Assembly: GCA_030562195.1 (NCBI GenBank)
Contig: CM060199.1
Span: 31,578,338-31,642,337, forward strand
DNA: 64,000 nucleotides
Direction of reading: 5' to 3'
Source: Nipponacmea schrenckii
Taxonomy: Eukaryota; Mollusca; Gastropoda; Lottiidae
Numbering within the stretch: the stretch's first letter is position 1; each line of letters begins with the position of its first letter. Of the stretch, positions 63,575-64,000 are shown piece after piece. A program made the translations under genes and the position numbers. The notes under the pieces were generated by a model, which made no database searches, had not been told where the DNA came from, and was given only the letters and a program-made list of their open reading frames with translations.

Positions 63575-64000
63575 CAAAAAAGGAAAAGGAAGGAAAAATC
63601 TAGATCGACTGGCGATCTGGATCTTGGAAGGACTAAAACAGTCGAGATGGCCAAAGACACGGGAGATCATCCACTCAAAACGTTAAAACCTTATAGGGGT
63701 TCGTTAGAAAACAGAGAAGTTATAGACAAAGCTGTCGATGATATGTTAAAGGCAGGTATTATAAGACCTAGTACATTAAATTGGAATTTTCCTGTGGTGA
63801 TAGTTGAAAAAAGAACCAAGAATTCAGATGGAACCATAAAATAATCTAAGAGATCTAAGACATCTTAATCTTCTCAAATTCTCCTCAAAAACGTATGAAA
63901 CATCTACAAATAGTATTCGATCGGACTAAGATCCCATGATTTAAAACTCAAAATCAGTAAATGTTCCTTCCTACAGAATGAGACCTCATATCTGGGATTT
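63575..64000 (+). pseudogene. Ty3/Gypsy reverse transcriptase fragment, internally deleted
   Basis: From about 63620 the frame reads 'DLGRTKTVEMAKDTGDHP', 'LKPYRG', 'IDKAVDDMLKAGIIRPS' and 'FPVVIVEK', the start of a Ty3/Gypsy RT domain, and stops at 63842. After about 35 unalignable bases the match resumes at 63890 with 'HLQIVFDR' and, one frame over, 'LKLKISKCSFLQNETSYLGF', which lies downstream of the catalytic YVDD box. The catalytic palm is therefore deleted. The relic continues past the window end. No LTR, gag or integrase is seen. Confidence 0.8.

Overview
The window is animal nuclear DNA. It has AT-rich intergenic sequence, introns with poly-pyrimidine/AG acceptors, a LINE, a PIF/Harbinger element, a Ty3/Gypsy fragment, MITEs and large satellite arrays. 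The repeat flavour (many 'taggcct' words, GTCCGTC-type repeats) and giant low-complexity proteins resembling biomineral or secreted structural proteins suggest a marine lophotrochozoan, probably a mollusc. That assignment is inference.

Layout. 1-7184: intergenic or intronic DNA with old dispersed repeats and a broken 5'-truncated LINE (3917-6030, minus) whose 3' part holds an 11-copy, exactly 38-bp tandem array. 7185-7722: a MITE built of TTTCGTTTAAACGAAA palindromes, with terminal inverted repeats and a 6-bp target duplication. 7868-35401 (+): one enormous exon (about 9,180 codons once two 1-nt deletions are allowed for). It encodes an N-terminal module, a roughly 6,500-residue Asp/Gly acidic block with an 80-residue higher-order repeat, a Lys/Gly/Asn hinge and a roughly 2,200-residue Arg/Gly/Gln block. 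35402-35901: an assembly gap of exactly 500 N. 45563-35902 (-): a second giant exon (about 3,220 codons) with an N-terminal module, about 2,880 residues of Pro-Ser-Pro/Pro-Ser-Ile triplets and a Lys/Glu tail entering the gap.

Main result. The two giant genes are paralogues. Their N-terminal modules align from the same splice acceptor (ttttag|AGA-TTG/CTG-ACC-CAG-AGT), share several motifs and end in a short acidic linker. Beyond the linker their repeat bodies are unrelated: polyanion plus polycation in one, proline/serine in the other. This looks like an undescribed modular family in which a conserved head carries interchangeable repeat polymers. I recognise no described family. True start codons, and any signal peptide, must lie in upstream exons I cannot identify; both C-termini are lost in the gap.

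45574-51542: a diverged tandem duplication, a near-identical 741-bp tandem duplication and a decayed PIF/Harbinger transposon carrying remnants of both its usual proteins (SANT/MADF-like and DDE transposase). 51546-57365: a 51-bp satellite (about 3 kb plus a second block) flanked by a ~150-bp satellite in opposite orientations. 57366-63240: a palindromic composite of 41-bp and 20-bp minisatellites containing a GIY-YIG fragment and an 821-bp Mutator-like MITE with a 9-bp target duplication, confirmed by empty sites nearby. 63575-64000: an internally deleted Ty3/Gypsy reverse transcriptase fragment running off the end.
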